Positions 1-8,105 of a DNA stretch of 56,152 nucleotides are shown here, piece after piece. This DNA is from Paracidovorax wautersii (lineage in GTDB: Bacteria > Pseudomonadota > Gammaproteobacteria > Burkholderiales > Burkholderiaceae_C), in the NCBI RefSeq assembly GCF_900113035.1, contig NZ_FONX01000024.1, positions 1-56,152 of the forward strand. Reading direction: 5' to 3'. A model generated the notes under the pieces. That model ran no database searches. It was not told the DNA's origin and saw only the letters and a list, made by a program, of their open reading frames with translations. The position numbers and the translations under genes are program-made. Numbering within the stretch: the first letter of the stretch is position 1; the number at the start of each line of letters is the position of its first letter.

Positions 1-217
1 CGTCGATGGCCCGGGGCGAGCGCGTTGGTCTGGAGGATGCATCGGCCAGGGCGGCTTCGCCACCGCTCAGATACCGGCCCAGCCACTTCCTGGCTGTCTG
101 AGCGGTGACGCCTTGGGCGAGAGCTGCCTGGGCGGCGTCCTGGCCATGAATGGTCATCTGTTGAACCATCTCAAGTCGGCGGGCGAAGGTAAGTCGGGCA
201 TGCTTATGGGTGTTCAT
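1..217 (-). CDS. IS481-family transposase, N-terminal part (runs off left edge)
   Basis: The first 72 codons of a DDE transposase are present, with no stop and no frameshift. The protein starts MNTHKHARLTFARRLEMVQQ and continues with a helix-turn-helix segment (about residues 25-55, including VTAQTARKWLGRY). A basic linker with SSRPTRSPRAID follows, as is typical before the catalytic rve domain of IS481 transposases. The catalytic DDE part lies outside the window. The family assignment rests on this N-terminal pattern and on the adjoining terminal sequence. Confidence 0.85.
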   Translation of the reverse strand, partial: MNTHKHARLTFARRLEMVQQMTIHGQDAAQAALAQGVTAQTARKWLGRYLSGGEAALADASSRPTRSPRAID

Positions 218-314
218 CCGGTTGGGTGTCCTGAGTCGATTGGGTGTTTGGCGACTTCCAGTCTCTCAAATCCAACCAGGATGAACACCGGATACAACCT
301 ATTGAAGCTTCACA
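1..314 (-). mobile_element. IS481-family insertion sequence, partial (one end only)
   Basis: One end of an IS481-family element that continues beyond the left edge. Read on the minus strand, it begins at 314 with the terminal sequence TGTGAAGCTTCAATAGG. About 97 bases of non-coding end follow, then the transposase start at 217. The terminal bases and the spacing to the ATG closely resemble the ends of Bordetella IS481 as I remember them. Only the transposase-proximal end is visible, so the length, the other inverted repeat and whether the element is intact cannot be judged. Confidence 0.85.
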
Positions 315-320
315 GCTAGC
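315..320. other. IS481 target site (gCTAGc) at the element border
   Basis: The six bases GCTAGC directly abut the terminal TGTGAAG of the element. Bordetella IS481 is known to insert at NCTAGN and duplicate the target, and this border fits. The TAG of this site, read on the minus strand, is the stop codon of the flanking acyltransferase gene. The other copy of the duplication is outside the window. Confidence 0.7.
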
Positions 321-1581
321 CGGCCGAGCGAGCCCTCACAGGGGCTGGGCTGGCGGGGGCGAAGGTTTCGCTTTGCAGCGGCAGGGCCATGTCGTCGTGG
401 GTCAGGGGCGGCGGCTTTTCCGCATAGGGCACGGGCGGCGCCAGGGCATCGGCGTCGTCGCCCGGCTGCCGGTCCAGCCAGAGCGTGGTGCGCGCCACCG
501 CGTAGAGCGTGCCGAAGCAGGCCGCGAGCAGGGCGATGTCCAGCGGCCAGGGGCGCTCGTAGTTGGCGCCGAACAGGCCCAGCACCAGCAGCACCACCAC
601 CAGGTGGGCGCAGAACACGGCCAGCGACGCCGAACCCAGCGTCTCCAGCCAGCGCATGCGGGGCAGGCGCGCGAGCAGCGCGGGCCCGAAGCGGATGGCC
701 AGCACGGTGAGCGCGAAGAGGTCGATCAGCCGCAGCGGCGCGAGCAGCCACTTGTCCTGCAGCACGTTCCATTGCGGCATGTGCGGGAAGGGCGCCTGCC
801 CCACGGCGTGGCGCCAGACGAAGCCGGTGAGCGCGATGGCGCCGGCCACCCAGAGCGTCCAGCGCGGGAAGGCGAAGGGCGGCGCCTGCGGGTCGTTGCG
901 GCTCGCGCCCATCCACAGGCCCATCACCCAGAGGAACTGCCAGGCCCCCATCACGAAGGAGCCGGTTTCGGTGAACGGCACCGACACCGGCAGCACGTGC
1001 GCGAAATGCCCGTAAGCCCACTGCGCGAAGCCGAACTGCGCCAGCACCCAGAGCAGCACGCTCACGGCCATGACCGGCACCCAGCCGCGCCGCAGCGCGA
1101 AGGCCAGCACCCACGGGCTGAGCAGCATGAAGAGCACGTAGAGCGGCAGGATGTCCAGCAGCGGCGGCTCGTGCACCAGCAGCAGCCCGCCCACGAGCGC
1201 ATCCACCGGCCGGGCGAAGTAGAAGGCCAGCAGGCCCTTGATGGCTGGCTCGTCGATGCCGATGACGGTGATGACGGTGAAGAGAAACAGCAGCGCCGCC
1301 GCCTGGCAGCCATAGAGCGTGAGCGCCCGGCGCCAGAAGGCGCGGCGCATCTGCGGCACGCCCTTGCGGAAGGCCACGCGCCCATAGACCAGGCCGGCCA
1401 TGTAGGCCGACAGCAGCACGAAGCCTTCGGCGGCCGAGACGTATCCGAAGGGCTGGCCCAGCGGCAGCGAAATGCGCGTGGGCAGGTGGGTGACCGTCAT
1501 CAGCACCAGCATCAGGCCGCGCACGGCGTCGATCTCCCAGCGGCGCTGGGAGGGGGCGGAGGCGGGCGGAGGTGGCGGCAT
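316..1581 (-). CDS. OpgC-family membrane acyltransferase
   Basis: A 421-residue polytopic membrane protein of the OpgC/acyltransferase-3-like group. Relatives transfer acyl groups such as succinyl to periplasmic glucans or other envelope polysaccharides; the substrate here is unknown. The family-typical N-terminus (WEIDAVRGLMLVLMTVTHLP) opens the first membrane helix, and about ten hydrophobic segments follow. I chose the ATG at 1581 because it comes just before this conserved start; the frame stays open to 1704, with another ATG at 1635. No clear Shine-Dalgarno helps decide. The gene ends at 316 in a TAG that belongs to the IS481 target site, so the insertion lies immediately after the stop and leaves the coding region intact. 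It is divergent from the A2M gene. Confidence 0.75.
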   Translation of the reverse strand: MPPPPPASAPSQRRWEIDAVRGLMLVLMTVTHLPTRISLPLGQPFGYVSAAEGFVLLSAYMAGLVYGRVAFRKGVPQMRRAFWRRALTLYGCQAAALLFLFTVITVIGIDEPAIKGLLAFYFARPVDALVGGLLLVHEPPLLDILPLYVLFMLLSPWVLAFALRRGWVPVMAVSVLLWVLAQFGFAQWAYGHFAHVLPVSVPFTETGSFVMGAWQFLWVMGLWMGASRNDPQAPPFAFPRWTLWVAGAIALTGFVWRHAVGQAPFPHMPQWNVLQDKWLLAPLRLIDLFALTVLAIRFGPALLARLPRMRWLETLGSASLAVFCAHLVVVLLVLGLFGANYERPWPLDIALLAACFGTLYAVARTTLWLDRQPGDDADALAPPVPYAEKPPPLTHDDMALPLQSETFAPASPAPVRARSAG

Positions 1582-1773
1582 GGGCAGTGGAGGCCGGGTG
1601 CGGAGAGCATGGCCGGCGGTGCGCCATGGTGGCATGGCCGCCGCGGGCCCGTTGTAGGTCGTTGACAACTGCCCCGATCGGAGGGTGTGCCGCAGGGCCG
1701 CCATGGGCTACCCTCGCTGCACTCCTGCCTTCGTGGCGCCCTCCGCCTCGCCCCAGCCCACCGCCGACCGACC

Positions 1774-4700
1774 ATGACGACAGCCCACACCTTCTCCCGA
1801 CACACCCTGCGCCGCCTGCTGGCGGCCCTGTCCCTGACCGCGCTGGCCGGTGGCGCGCAGGCGCTCACGGTGGCCAGCCTGTCGCCGCAGGGCGAGGTGG
1901 CCCGCGTGCGGCAGGTGGTGGCCAAGTTCGACGGCCCGGCCGTGGCCTTCGGCGACCCGAAGGCGCCCGCGCCCTTCACCGTGGATTGCAGCGAGGGCGC
2001 GGCCCGCCAGGGCACGGCCCGCTGGACCAGCGACCGCGAGTGGGTCTATGACTTCGCGGGCGACCTGCCGCCCGGCGTGCGCTGCACGGTCAGCCCGGTG
2101 CCGGGCTTCAAATCGGCCGCCGGCGCTCCGCTGACGGGGGCGAGAAGCTATCAATTCAATAGCGGCGGGCCGTTCGTGCAGAGCGTGCAGCCGGGCACCT
2201 ACCAGCCCATCGACGAAGAGCAGTTCTTCCTGCTGCGGCTGAGCGGCCCGGCCACGCAGGCCAGCCTGCTGGCCCATGTGTGGTGCGTGGCCGATGGCGT
2301 GGGCGAACGCATTCCGGTGCGCGCCATCGATGGGCCCGACCGCCAGGCGCTGCTGCAGTCGCAGGGCCTGGAAAAGGCCGCCGCCAAAGAGCCGCTGCGC
2401 TATGCCACGCTGGCCTGCAACCGGCGGCTCACCTCCGGCTCGCAGGTACAGCTGGTCTATGGCGCGGGCGTGGCCACGCCCAGCGGCGTGGCCAGCACGG
2501 TGGAGAAACGCTACACCTACAAGGTGCGCGAGCCCTTCGCGGCCGACTTCGCCTGCGAGCGCGAGAACGCCCAGGCCGCCTGCCTGCCGATCCGCCCGCT
2601 GCGGCTGTCGTTCAACGCGCCCGTGCCGCGCAAGCTGGCCGAAGGCATCCGCCTCAAGTCGGGCAGCGAGACGCTCAAGCCCCGCATCGAGCAAGAGGGC
2701 GATGCCGATTCGGTGGTGACGCGGCTTTCGTTCGCGCCGCCTTTCACCGCAGGCGGCAAGTACACGCTGCAGCTGCCCGCCGATTTCAAGGACGCCTCCG
2801 GCCGCACGCTGGCCAATGCGGCGAGCTTCCCGCTGCCGGTGGCCGTGGGCGCCATGCCGCCGCTGGCCAAGTTCGCGGCCTCGCCCTTCGGCATCGTCGA
2901 ACGCTTCGCCGAAGGCCCGCAGGGCCCGGCGCTGCTGCCCGTCACGCTGCGCAACGTGGAGGCCGCGCTGCGCGTGCAGGGCCTGCAGCCGGGCCAGGAG
3001 CCGGCCAAGGGCCAGGTGAGCACGCTGCAGGCGGAGAACGACGCGGACATCATCGCCTGGATGCGCAAGCTGCGCCGCTACGACGGCCCCAGCATCGCCC
3101 GCGACCAGGCGCGCCGCGACGTCAAGGGCGCGCTGCCCCCCGCGCTGCCGGAGCAGGGCCGCGGCGAGGTGCAGACCCGCATGCTGTCGCTGCTGGGCGG
3201 CCTGCCCGGCGTGAAGGCGCTGGACCTGCCCCGGCCCGCGAACGGCGACCCGCGCCCCTTCGAGGTGGTGGGCATTCCGCTCACGCCTGGCTTCCATGTG
3301 GTGGAGATCGCCTCGCCCCTGCTGGGCCAGTCGCTGCTCGATGAGCGCTACGGCGCGGGCCGCACGATGTACGTGCGCACCTCGGCCCTGGTCACCAACC
3401 TGGCCGTCCATTTCAAGCTCGGGCGCGAGAACGCCGCGGCCTGGGTCACCACGCTGGACAAGGGCCAGGTCGTGCCCGGCGCGCAGGTGCGCGTGTCGGC
3501 CTGCGACGGGCGCGTGCTGGCCACGGCCACCACCAATGCCGACGGCGTGGCGAGCTTCGACGGCCTCTCGCCCCAGGCGCCCACCTGCCAGGACCGGGGC
3601 GACTGGAGCCAGGCCTACTTCGTCAGCGCCCGCGCCAAGGGGCCCGACGGCGTGCCCGACATGGCCTTCACCTGGAGCGACTGGCAGCGCGGCATCGAGC
3701 CCTGGCGCTTCAACGTGCCCACCAGCAGCAGCCCGCAGCCCGACGAGGTGGCGCACACCATCTTCGACCGCACCCTGGTGCGCGCCGGCGAGACCGTGTC
3801 GATGAAGCACCTGCTGCGCAGCGAGACCCGTCAGGGCTTCGGCCTGCCGGAGAGCGACCCCGCCACGCTGGTCATCACCCACGTGGGCAGCGGCCAGCAA
3901 TACACCCAGCCGCTCGCCTGGCGCAAGACGGCCACCGGCGGCCTGAGCGCCGAGAACACCTTCGCCGTGCCGCCCGCCGCCAAGCTGGGCGTCTACAGCG
4001 TCGAGCTGCGCGGGGGCGGGGAGAACGGCCGCAGCTTCAGCTCGGGCGAATTCCGGGTGGAGGAATTCCGCCTGCCGGTGCTCGAAGGCCGCATCGCGCC
4101 CATCGACAAGAAGCCGCTGGTGCGCGCGCGCTCGGTGCCCACCGAGGTGCAGATCAACTACGTTGCGGGCGGCGGCGCGGCCAACCTGCCGGTGCGCGTG
4201 TCGGCCATGGTGCGCGGCAAGTCGCTGCAGTACCCCGACTACGACGCCTTCAGCTTCAGCCCGCCGCGCCCTGCCAAGGAGGCCGTGGCCGGCAGCACCG
4301 CCGCTGAAGGCGACGGCGAGCAGGAGGCCGCCGCGAGCGAGGACACGCGCGTGATCGCCGACAAGCGCGCGCTCACGCTGGACCGCAACGGCGCGGGCAA
4401 GCTCACCATCGACGACGTGCCCCAGGCCCGCCAGCCGCAGGAGATGGTGCTGGAGGCCACCTACGCCGACCCCAACGGCGAGGTGCAGACCCTGCGCAGC
4501 GTGCAGACGCTCTGGCCCGCCGGCGTGGTGGCCGGCATCAAGACCGAAGGCTGGGTGTCGGCCGCGCAGAAGATCCGCTTCCAGGCGCTGGCCCTGGGCA
4601 TCGACGGCCGCGCCCGCGAAGGCGTGCCCATGACCGTCAAGGCCATCGCCCGCATCACCACCAGCAGCCGCAAGCGCATGGTGGGCGGCTTCTACAGCTA

Positions 4701-7700
4701 CGACAACAAGACCGAGACCAAGGACCTAGGCACGGTCTGCTCGGGCCAGACCGACAGCCGTGGCCTGCTGCTGTGCGACGCGAAGCTGGATGAGGCCGGC
4801 GAGGTCGAGCTGGTGGCCACCGCACGCGACAAGGACGGCAACGAGGCGCAGGCGGCATCGTCCGTCTGGGTCACCAAGCAGGGCGAGCTGTGGTTCGGCG
4901 GCGAGGACCACGACCGCATCGACGTGCTGCCCGAAAAGAAGAGCTACCAGCCCGGCGAGACCGCCCGCCTGCAGGTGCGCATGCCCTTCCGCCACGCCAC
5001 GGCGCTGGTGGCGGTGGAGCGCGAAGGCATCCTGAGCACCCGCGTGGTGCAGCTCAACGGCCAGGACCCGACGGTGCAGGTCAAGGTGGAGGAGGGCTGG
5101 GGCCCCAACGTCTATGTGAGCGTGCTGGCCCTGCGCGGGCGGCTGCGCGAGGTGCCCTGGTACAGCTTCTTCACCTGGGGCTTCAAGGCGCCGCGCGAAT
5201 GGTGGAACGCCTTCTGGTACGAGGGCAAGGAATACGTGGCGCCCACGTCCATGGTGGATCTGTCCAAGCCCGCCTACCGGCTGGGCATGGCCGAGATCAA
5301 GGTCGGCGCGCAGGCCCACCGCATCGAGGTGAAAGTGGCTGCCGACAAGGAAAGCTACCCCGTGCGCGGCCAGGCCCAGGTGACCATCACCGCCACGCTG
5401 CCCGGCGGCAAGCCCGCCGCCAATGCTGAGGTGGCGGTGGCCGCCGTGGACCAGGCCCTGCTGGAGCTGATGCCCAACACCAGCTGGAACCTGCTGGACG
5501 CCATGCTGCAGCGCCGGCCCTGGGGCGTGGAGACCTCCACCGCGCAGATGGAGATCATCGGCCGCCGCCACTACGGCAAGAAGGCCGTGCCCGCAGGCGG
5601 TGGCGGGGGCCGCGCGCAGACGCGCGAACTGCTGGACACGCTGCTGCTCTGGAAGCCTGCCGTGCAGCTCGACGCCAACGGCCAGGCCAAGCTGACCGTG
5701 CCGCTCAACGACGCGCTCACCACCTTCAGGATCGTCGCCGTGGCCGACGCCGGCACGGGCCTCTTCGGCACCGGCGCCGCCAGCATCCGCGCCACGCAGG
5801 ACCTGCAGATCATCAGCGGCCTGCCGCCGCTGGTGCGCGAGGACGACCAGTTCCGCGCCCAGGTCACGCTGCGCAACACCACGCAGAAGGCCATGAAGGT
5901 GCAGGTGTCTCCGCGCGCCACGCTGCTGAGCCTGGAGCCGCAGACCGTGGACATCCCGGCCGGCGAATCGCGCGAAGTGGCCTGGAACGTCACCGCGCCC
6001 GCGCAGCTGGGCCAGACGCGGGCCCAGGCGCTGATCTGGGAGATCGACGCCCGCGACACCCTGGGCAGCGCCCGCGACGCGCTCAAGGCCAGCCAGCGCA
6101 TCATCCCGGCCGTGCCGCTCACGGTGCAGCAGGCCACGCTGGTGCAGCTCGACGGCAGCTTCTCCATGGACGTGGCCCCGCCTGCCGACGCGCTGCCCGC
6201 CACCGGCGCCAAGCGCGGCGGCCTGAAGCTGTCGCTGGTGCCCAGGCTGGCCGAAGGCCTGCCCGGCGTGCGCGACTGGTTCGCCAACTACCCCTTCGTC
6301 TGCCTGGAGCAGAAGACCAGCAAGGCCGTGGGCCTGCGCGACGGCAAGCTCTGGCAGACCGTGGCCGCGCAGCTGCCCACCTACCTCGACTCGGACGGCC
6401 TTGCCAGCTACTTCCCGCCGCAGGCCGGCAGCGCCGACCGGGGCAGCGACACGCTCACCGCCTACCTGCTGGCGGCCACGCACGAGGCCTCTGCGCTGCA
6501 CCCCGAGTTCAAGCTGCCCGAGGAATCGCTCGCCGCCATGGAGCGCGGCCTCACGGCCTTCGTCGAGGGCCGCATCCAGCGCGACTTCTGGAGCCCGCGC
6601 AAGGACCTGGACGTGCGCAAGCTCGCCGCCATCGAGGCGCTCTCGCGCTACGGACGCGCCAGCGGCCGCATGCTGGGCAGCATCGCCATCGCGCCCAACC
6701 AGTGGCCCACGCACGCGGTGATCGACTGGCTGAACATCCTCAAGCGCGTGCAGGACGTGCCCCAGCGCGAGCAGCGCCTGGCCGAGGCCACGCAGGTGCT
6801 CAAGGGCCGGCTCTCCTACCAGGGCACCAAGGTGCTCTTCACCACCGAGCAGGACGACTACTGGTGGTGGCTGATGCAGAACGGCGACGTGAACACCGCC
6901 CGCCTGATGCTGGCCGTGATGGACGACCCGGCCTGGCAGGACGACATGGGCCGGCTGGCCAACGGCTTCATCGCCCGCCAGCAGAACGGCGCCTGGCATA
7001 CCACCACCGCCAACCTCTGGGGCGGCCTGGCGCTGGAGAAGTTCAGCGCCCGGTTCGAGGCCGTGCCCGTGGCCGGCAGCACCCGCGCCGCGCTGGGCGC
7101 GGCCACCGCCAGCGTGGACTGGGCCAAGGTGGAGCGCCAGCAGGCCGCAGGCGATGCCGGCGCGGCCCACCAGACCACCTGGTTCGGCGCGCCCGCATCG
7201 CCCGGCAACCTGAAGAACAACAGCATGTTCCTGCCCTGGCCCGACAAGGCCGGCAAGCAGCCGCTCACGGTGACGCAGCAGGGCACGGGCAAGCCCTGGC
7301 TCACGGTGCAGTCGGTGGCGGCCATCGCGCTCAAGGCGCCGTTCTCGGCGGGCTACACGCTCAAGAAGACCATCACCCCGGTCGAGCAGGCCGTGCCCGG
7401 CAAGTACACGCGCGGCGACGTGCTGCGCGTGACGCTGGAGGTCACCTCCAGCGCCGACATGACCTGGGTGGCGCTGACCGACCCCATCCCGGGCGGCGCC
7501 ACCATCCTGGGCAGCGGGCTGGGCCGCGATTCCGAGATCGCCACCCAGGGCGAGAAGCGCTCGGGCAGCGCCTGGACGGCCTTCGAGGAGCGCAGCTTCG
7601 AGGCCTTCCGCAGCTACTACGAGTACCTGCCCAAGGGCACGGCGAGCGTGCAGTACACCGTGCGGCTCAACAACGTGGGCGACTTCGCCCTGCCGCCCAG

Positions 7701-7782
7701 CCGCGTCGAGGCCCTGTACGCGCCCGAGATGTTCGGCGAGACGCCCAACGCCCGCGTGAAGGTGGAGGCGGCCAAGCCCTGA
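1774..7782 (+). CDS. Alpha-2-macroglobulin family protein with CLEQ thioester
   Basis: A bacterial alpha-2-macroglobulin (A2M) of 2002 residues. Such proteins trap foreign proteases in the periplasm through an internal thioester and are thought to work with PBP1C, which repairs the wall. The start at 1774 gives a signal peptide (twin Arg, then hydrophobic LLAALSLTALAGGAQA). The thioester motif CLEQ is at residues 1510-1513, inside NYPFVCLEQKTSK, followed by a terpenoid-cyclase-like helical region. There is no lipobox Cys after the signal peptide, so it should be soluble, unlike the lipoprotein E. coli YfhM. It is also longer than YfhM (about 1650 residues). A palindromic repeat is embedded at codons 125-130. 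PBP1C is encoded downstream but separated by a chemoreceptor gene. Confidence 0.93.
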   Translation: MTTAHTFSRHTLRRLLAALSLTALAGGAQALTVASLSPQGEVARVRQVVAKFDGPAVAFGDPKAPAPFTVDCSEGAARQGTARWTSDREWVYDFAGDLPPGVRCTVSPVPGFKSAAGAPLTGARSYQFNSGGPFVQSVQPGTYQPIDEEQFFLLRLSGPATQASLLAHVWCVADGVGERIPVRAIDGPDRQALLQSQGLEKAAAKEPLRYATLACNRRLTSGSQVQLVYGAGVATPSGVASTVEKRYTYKVREPFAADFACERENAQAACLPIRPLRLSFNAPVPRKLAEGIRLKSGSETLKPRIEQEGDADSVVTRLSFAPPFTAGGKYTLQLPADFKDASGRTLANAASFPLPVAVGAMPPLAKFAASPFGIVERFAEGPQGPALLPVTLRNVEAALRVQGLQPGQEPAKGQVSTLQAENDADIIAWMRKLRRYDGPSIARDQARRDVKGALPPALPEQGRGEVQTRMLSLLGGLPGVKALDLPRPANGDPRPFEVVGIPLTPGFHVVEIASPLLGQSLLDERYGAGRTMYVRTSALVTNLAVHFKLGRENAAAWVTTLDKGQVVPGAQVRVSACDGRVLATATTNADGVASFDGLSPQAPTCQDRGDWSQAYFVSARAKGPDGVPDMAFTWSDWQRGIEPWRFNVPTSSSPQPDEVAHTIFDRTLVRAGETVSMKHLLRSETRQGFGLPESDPATLVITHVGSGQQYTQPLAWRKTATGGLSAENTFAVPPAAKLGVYSVELRGGGENGRSFSSGEFRVEEFRLPVLEGRIAPIDKKPLVRARSVPTEVQINYVAGGGAANLPVRVSAMVRGKSLQYPDYDAFSFSPPRPAKEAVAGSTAAEGDGEQEAAASEDTRVIADKRALTLDRNGAGKLTIDDVPQARQPQEMVLEATYADPNGEVQTLRSVQTLWPAGVVAGIKTEGWVSAAQKIRFQALALGIDGRAREGVPMTVKAIARITTSSRKRMVGGFYSYDNKTETKDLGTVCSGQTDSRGLLLCDAKLDEAGEVELVATARDKDGNEAQAASSVWVTKQGELWFGGEDHDRIDVLPEKKSYQPGETARLQVRMPFRHATALVAVEREGILSTRVVQLNGQDPTVQVKVEEGWGPNVYVSVLALRGRLREVPWYSFFTWGFKAPREWWNAFWYEGKEYVAPTSMVDLSKPAYRLGMAEIKVGAQAHRIEVKVAADKESYPVRGQAQVTITATLPGGKPAANAEVAVAAVDQALLELMPNTSWNLLDAMLQRRPWGVETSTAQMEIIGRRHYGKKAVPAGGGGGRAQTRELLDTLLLWKPAVQLDANGQAKLTVPLNDALTTFRIVAVADAGTGLFGTGAASIRATQDLQIISGLPPLVREDDQFRAQVTLRNTTQKAMKVQVSPRATLLSLEPQTVDIPAGESREVAWNVTAPAQLGQTRAQALIWEIDARDTLGSARDALKASQRIIPAVPLTVQQATLVQLDGSFSMDVAPPADALPATGAKRGGLKLSLVPRLAEGLPGVRDWFANYPFVCLEQKTSKAVGLRDGKLWQTVAAQLPTYLDSDGLASYFPPQAGSADRGSDTLTAYLLAATHEASALHPEFKLPEESLAAMERGLTAFVEGRIQRDFWSPRKDLDVRKLAAIEALSRYGRASGRMLGSIAIAPNQWPTHAVIDWLNILKRVQDVPQREQRLAEATQVLKGRLSYQGTKVLFTTEQDDYWWWLMQNGDVNTARLMLAVMDDPAWQDDMGRLANGFIARQQNGAWHTTTANLWGGLALEKFSARFEAVPVAGSTRAALGAATASVDWAKVERQQAAGDAGAAHQTTWFGAPASPGNLKNNSMFLPWPDKAGKQPLTVTQQGTGKPWLTVQSVAAIALKAPFSAGYTLKKTITPVEQAVPGKYTRGDVLRVTLEVTSSADMTWVALTDPIPGGATILGSGLGRDSEIATQGEKRSGSAWTAFEERSFEAFRSYYEYLPKGTASVQYTVRLNNVGDFALPPSRVEALYAPEMFGETPNARVKVEAAKP
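2121..2163 (+). repeat. Composite hairpin + 17-mer palindrome, copy a (inside A2M)
   Basis: A GC-rich imperfect hairpin (GGCGCT near 2122 against GGGGGCG near 2136) is followed by the spacer AGAA and the 17-mer GCTATCAATTCAATAGC at 2147-2163, with arms GCTAT and ATAGC. It is strikingly AT-rich for this gene. It is read in frame as SYQFNS (residues 125-130). The first 13 bases of the 17-mer are identical to those of copy c in the histidine kinase gene. Confidence 0.65.
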
Positions 7783-8105
7783 CGCCTGCACGCGGCCAGC
7801 GGCCCGTGCGCGCCGCGTGCGCCTCTGCCGCCAGAGGGGGGCGCCTGGTGGCGCCTGCCATGGGCCTGGGCCGGCCCGCCCACCTGCGACCGGCTCCCCT
7901 GGCGAGCCGCGGGCGTGGCCGCTGACTGCCTCGTCCGTAGTGCCGATGAGGCGCTTACCTACAAGGCGCGACACTTTGTAACTTTAGTATCCCTAACCAC
8001 TATCTTGTGAGGCGACGTCAGCCGTGCAAGTGCCAGCAGGCTGCTGTCCTGGCACAGGCACGCCTGCCGTGCGGGCCTCATCCCCCAAAGACAGGAGTGG
8101 TTTCC
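7783..8105. other. 323-bp intergenic region between A2M and chemoreceptor genes
   Basis: No convincing gene on either strand. An AT-rich patch at about 7970-8010 stands out from the GC-rich flanks; it holds TTGTAA (7976-7981) and TATCTT (8001-8006), a weak sigma70-like pair 19 bases apart. Two small inverted repeats follow: GTGCCAG/CTGGCAC (8030-8036 with 8049-8055) and GCACG/CGTGC (8058-8062 with 8068-8072). A good Shine-Dalgarno (AGGAG near 8094) precedes the chemoreceptor start. A separate promoter for the chemoreceptor is plausible but unproven. Confidence 0.4.

Noticed and set aside
7942-7949. GCCGATGA, resembling a sigma28 (FliA) -10 upstream of the chemoreceptor
   Set aside because: No TAAA-type -35 at the right distance, so a flagellar promoter is not supported.
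4726-7974. Very long open frame antisense to the A2M gene (and a similar one at 1708-3900)
   Set aside because: High third-position GC removes stops from other frames. The translations are low-complexity Arg/Ala/His/Gly with no recognisable domain, while the sense frame is a clear A2M.
7951-7990. GCGCTT/AAGGCGC stem followed by AT-rich DNA, resembling the composite repeat
   Set aside because: The following bases lack the GCTAT...ATAGC 17-mer, so it was not counted as a copy.
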